From contig CAMLNT010000023.1 in assembly GCA_946481425.1 (NCBI GenBank), forward strand, positions 1-17,817: a DNA stretch of 17,817 nt. The letters are read 5' to 3'. The notes under the pieces are model-generated. The model saw only the letters and a list, made by a program, of their open reading frames with translations. It was not told the DNA's origin and searched no databases. The DNA comes from an uncultured Brevundimonas sp. GTDB taxonomy: Bacteria > Pseudomonadota > Alphaproteobacteria > Caulobacterales > Caulobacteraceae. Below, piece by piece: positions 15,307 through 17,817 of the stretch (the stretch's first letter is position 1; each line of letters starts with the position of its first letter). The position numbers and the translations under genes were made by a program.

Positions 15307-16941
15307 CTAGCCATGGTCATGCGCCTTGGTTGCCGACCTGTCACGCGAAAATTGCAGTCCTGCACTTCGGAGCCGCAACCCTAGGGCGAGCGCCAGCAAC
15401 ACTATAGCCGCAAACGAGAAATCCCCTATTCTGGCGTACAGGGGACGGGCGATGGCGCCCGGCAGCCGCACGTCGAGAACACCACTCTCCCCGGGGTTCA
15501 GCCGGGCGGTCACGCGCCCGTACGGATCGACCATCGCCGAGACGCCGGTCGGGGTCGCTCGCGCCATCGGCAAGCCCGTCTCGATGGCGCGGTAGCTCGC
15601 CAGATTGAGATGCTGAAGCGGCCCCGAGGTGCGCCCGAACCAGGCGTCGTTGGATACATTGACGATCCAGCCAGGTCGGCCGCCCGCCGTGGAGGTGAAC
15701 CCGGGATACAGGCTCTCGTAGCAGATCAGCGGCTGGGCCCGCGGCGCGCCCGGCACATCCACCGGAGCCGGCCGCGGACCGGCGCTGAAGTCCGAGGGCA
15801 CGTGAACCAGAGACCGCAGCCCGGTCGAGGTCATCAGCTCGCCGAGCGGCAGGAACTCGCCGAACGGCACCAGCCGGTACTTGTCGTATGTAGAGGTGAC
15901 GCGGAGCGCCTGCCCGTCGTCGTGCAGGACGAACAGGCTGTTGAAATACTGCGGCTGGCCGTCAGGGCCGGCTGCGGCGCGGCTGAAGCCGGCCAGCAAG
16001 GTCTGGTCGGCCTCCAGGGCCTGATCCATCGCCTCCCCGACCCAGCTGCTGAAGGCCTCATTCGCGGTGATGGGCAGGGCGCCCTCGGGCCACAGGATCA
16101 CGTCCGGTCGCTGCCCGCTCAGGCTCGAGGACAGGTTCACATAGCGCCGGACGACCGCCTCGAACTGATCCGGTTCCCATTTGGCCTGCTGGCTGACGTC
16201 GGGCTGAACGATCCGCACGACGGTCGGCGTCAGGGCCCCGGTCGCCGTCGACAGGCGAACGGTTCCGATCACGAACATCGCGACGATCAGACCGGCCCCG
16301 AGCGCCACATAGCCGGATTTCACCTTCCAGCGGCCCGATCCGAACACGACCGCCAGGGTCGAGACCGCCAGCACCGTGATCAGGCCCAGGCCATAAACGC
16401 CGACGAAGGCGGCCACCTGCGACGGCGGCGAGCCGGCCGGCCAGGTCGCGCCCGCCGGATTCCACGGCAGGCCAGTGAGGATGTGACCGCGCAACCATTC
16501 GAACACGGCGAAGAGGGCCGCGAACAGGAACAGGCGTTCGACCCCCGGGCCCGCCAGCCGGCGATAGACCGCGGTCGCGCCGGCCCAGAACAGCGCCAGG
16601 CCGGCGGGCAGGAGGGACCCGGCGAAGGGCGCCATCCAGGCCTGGTCGGGGTTCACGAGGAAGGCCTCGGCGACCCACCAGCAACTGACGAAGAAATAGG
16701 CGAAACCGGCCAGCCAGCCGAGGCCGAAGGCGCCGCGCACCGTGGCGGCGCGCTCCGACAGGGCCATCAGCAGCGGATAGCCGAGCAGGCCGACCAGGAT
16801 CGCCCACGGCGGATGCGCGAAGGCGGCGCCGGCGCCGGCGACCAGCGCCCCCGCGATGGCCAGCGCGCGCAGCCGCCACCCGGTCAGGCGGTCTGACCGC
16901 GCCGGGGCGGCGTCCTGGATCTCGTCTTCGGTGTGGCTCAT
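15307..16941 (-). CDS. lnt: Apolipoprotein N-acyltransferase
   Basis: Lnt adds the third acyl chain to lipoproteins at the periplasmic face of the inner membrane. The product has 544 residues. The N-terminal ~230 are several hydrophobic helices with the conserved LRGHILTGLPWNPAG (150-164). A nitrilase-like domain follows with the catalytic triad E286 (ILWPEGALP), K354 (YDKYRLVPFGEFLP) and C407 (ICYESLYP). NVSNDAWFG (428-436) is also intact, and a last membrane helix lies near 507-523. The ATG at 16941 overlaps the ybeY stop as ATGA, so translation is coupled. In many alphaproteobacteria a corC/tlyC gene lies between ybeY and lnt; it is absent here. All key residues are present, so the enzyme should be functional. 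Confidence 0.97.
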   Translation of the reverse strand: MSHTEDEIQDAAPARSDRLTGWRLRALAIAGALVAGAGAAFAHPPWAILVGLLGYPLLMALSERAATVRGAFGLGWLAGFAYFFVSCWWVAEAFLVNPDQAWMAPFAGSLLPAGLALFWAGATAVYRRLAGPGVERLFLFAALFAVFEWLRGHILTGLPWNPAGATWPAGSPPSQVAAFVGVYGLGLITVLAVSTLAVVFGSGRWKVKSGYVALGAGLIVAMFVIGTVRLSTATGALTPTVVRIVQPDVSQQAKWEPDQFEAVVRRYVNLSSSLSGQRPDVILWPEGALPITANEAFSSWVGEAMDQALEADQTLLAGFSRAAAGPDGQPQYFNSLFVLHDDGQALRVTSTYDKYRLVPFGEFLPLGELMTSTGLRSLVHVPSDFSAGPRPAPVDVPGAPRAQPLICYESLYPGFTSTAGGRPGWIVNVSNDAWFGRTSGPLQHLNLASYRAIETGLPMARATPTGVSAMVDPYGRVTARLNPGESGVLDVRLPGAIARPLYARIGDFSFAAIVLLALALGLRLRSAGLQFSRDRSATKAHDHG

Positions 16942-17375
16942 CTCGACACGGCGTAGGGGTCAGGAACGCCAAGCTTTGCAAGAAGCGTGCGCTCGGTCGC
17001 TTCCATCGCCTCGGCCTCGTCGTCCTCGATGTGATCGTGCCCCAGAAGATGGAGCACGCCATGGATGACCAGATGCCGCAGATGGTCGACGATCGGCTTG
17101 CCCTGCTCGACCGCCTCGCGCGTGCAGACGCCATGCGCCAGGATCACGTCGCCCAGGAACGGTCGCGCCGTCTCGGCGGCCGGAAAGCTCAGCACATTGG
17201 TCGAGCCGGTCTTGCCCCGGAACCGCTGGTTCAGGCCCGCGACCGTCTCGTCGTCGGTCAGGGACACGGTGACGACCCCGGCCTCGTCCAACGCCAGGCG
17301 GGCGGCTTCCTCGACCAAGTCCTCGACGTCCGGAACGGATCGCCAGGACTCGTCGTCGATCTCGACCTCGATCAA
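16938..17375 (-). CDS. ybeY: Endoribonuclease YbeY (16S rRNA maturation and ribosome quality control)
   Basis: YbeY is a zinc-dependent endoribonuclease involved in 16S rRNA 3'-end maturation and ribosome quality control. The 145-residue product has LNQRFRGKTGSTNVLSFP (49-66) and the zinc-binding signature HGVLHLLGHDH, matching the family H-x3-H-x5-H pattern. The start is TTG at 17375-17373, overlapping the phoH stop TGA as TTGA, with GGAAG upstream; the next residues (IEVEIDDESW) fit the family N-terminus. The stop overlaps lnt. The phoH-ybeY-lnt order is a conserved proteobacterial arrangement. The length is slightly below the E. coli protein (155) but within the family range. Confidence 0.96.
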   Translation of the reverse strand: MIEVEIDDESWRSVPDVEDLVEEAARLALDEAGVVTVSLTDDETVAGLNQRFRGKTGSTNVLSFPAAETARPFLGDVILAHGVCTREAVEQGKPIVDHLRHLVIHGVLHLLGHDHIEDDEAEAMEATERTLLAKLGVPDPYAVSR

Positions 17376-17817
17376 GCTTCTTCCAGATCCGGCTTGGGTT
17401 TGCGGGCCTCGGCGTCCGCGTCATAGGCCCGTACGATCCGCGCGACCAGCGCGTGGCGCACGACGTCGTCGGCCGAGAACTCGCTGACGCCCACACCCTC
17501 GACGTTCCTCAGCAGGCCGATGGCGTGCCGCAGGCCGGAGTCGCGCGGGTTCAGCAGGTCGACCTGCGTCGGGTCGCCGGTGACGACCATGCGCGCGCCT
17601 TCGCCCAGACGGGTCAGGACCATCTTCATCTGCAGGCGTGAGGTGTTCTGGGCCTCGTCGACGATGACGAAGGCGTGGCTCAGCGTGCGGCCGCGCATGA
17701 AGGCGAGCGGCGCTACCTCGATCTCGCCCTTGTCGCGGCGGCGTCGAACGGCGTCCGCGCCGATGATCTGGTCCAGCGCCTCCCAGATGGGCGCCAGATA
17801 GGGGTCGACCTTCTCGT
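17372..17817 (-). CDS. phoH: PhoH-like P-loop ATPase (partial, N-terminus off the right edge)
   Basis: The reading frame is open to the right edge, giving 147 visible C-terminal residues. It begins within EKVDPYLAPIWEALDQIIG and continues through IEVAPLAFMRGRTLSHAF. The Walker B-like AFVIVDEAQN and the GDPTQVDL motif are diagnostic of PhoH. The Walker A loop and any N-terminal domain lie beyond the window. An internal ATG at 17698 is not the real start, because conserved family sequence continues upstream of it. The gene overlaps ybeY by four bases (TTGA). PhoH is an ATPase often linked to phosphate stress and to RNA metabolism with YbeY; its exact role is unsettled. The identity is clear. 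Confidence 0.95.
   Translation of the reverse strand, partial: EKVDPYLAPIWEALDQIIGADAVRRRRDKGEIEVAPLAFMRGRTLSHAFVIVDEAQNTSRLQMKMVLTRLGEGARMVVTGDPTQVDLLNPRDSGLRHAIGLLRNVEGVGVSEFSADDVVRHALVARIVRAYDADAEARKPKPDLEEA

Noticed and set aside
15610..16896. Long plus-strand open frame opposite lnt
   Set aside because: Its composition is low-complexity Arg/Gln/Gly and it has no motifs; lnt on the other strand has its full catalytic triad.

Overview
The window is GC-rich DNA with coding density above 90 percent and no rRNA, tRNA, CRISPR array or insertion sequence. The gene content (LDH-type malate dehydrogenase near sucC and sucD, the phoH-ybeY-lnt-XRE-metK-trmB series, a TonB-dependent receptor paired with a Spinster-type MFS carrier) and a promoter upstream of mdh that closely matches the Caulobacter housekeeping consensus point to an alphaproteobacterium, probably Caulobacteraceae and perhaps Brevundimonas. 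The taxonomy is inferred from gene style, not from a marker search.

Layout, left to right: the left part (1-3135, minus strand) holds succinyl-CoA synthetase. sucC is followed by two small exported paralogues of unknown function and then by sucD, which runs off the left edge. Positions 3219-7073 (minus) hold an MFS transporter and a TonB-dependent receptor, separated by a clear intrinsic terminator. A 190-bp divergent region follows, then the only plus-strand genes: a TetR regulator and a membrane-anchored LytTR regulator joined by an ATGA overlap. These converge, with overlapping stop codons in a CTAG, on a Tat-exported carotenoid-oxygenase-family enzyme preceded by an exported DUF2141 protein (minus). 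Next come a GNAT acetyltransferase, a small exported four-cysteine protein and mdh (all minus). The right part (12863-17817, minus) is a housekeeping series read leftwards: phoH (partial), ybeY, lnt, an XRE regulator, metK, trmB.

How it fits together: mdh, sucC and sucD supply consecutive TCA-cycle enzymes, but about 8.7 kb of accessory genes lie between mdh and sucC. That block looks like a nutrient- or signal-handling module: outer-membrane uptake (receptor), inner-membrane transport (MFS), local regulators (TetR, LytTR), and an exported pair (DUF2141 plus dioxygenase) that could act on apocarotenoid or stilbene-like compounds. The substrate link is inference.

The most notable non-coding signal is a perfect 20-bp AT-rich palindrome filling the spacer of a candidate metK promoter, which suggests repressor control of S-adenosylmethionine synthesis. 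Other signals are an 18-bp dyad between the receptor and TetR genes, and several GC-rich hairpins at gene junctions. No intergenic stretch exceeds 300 bases.
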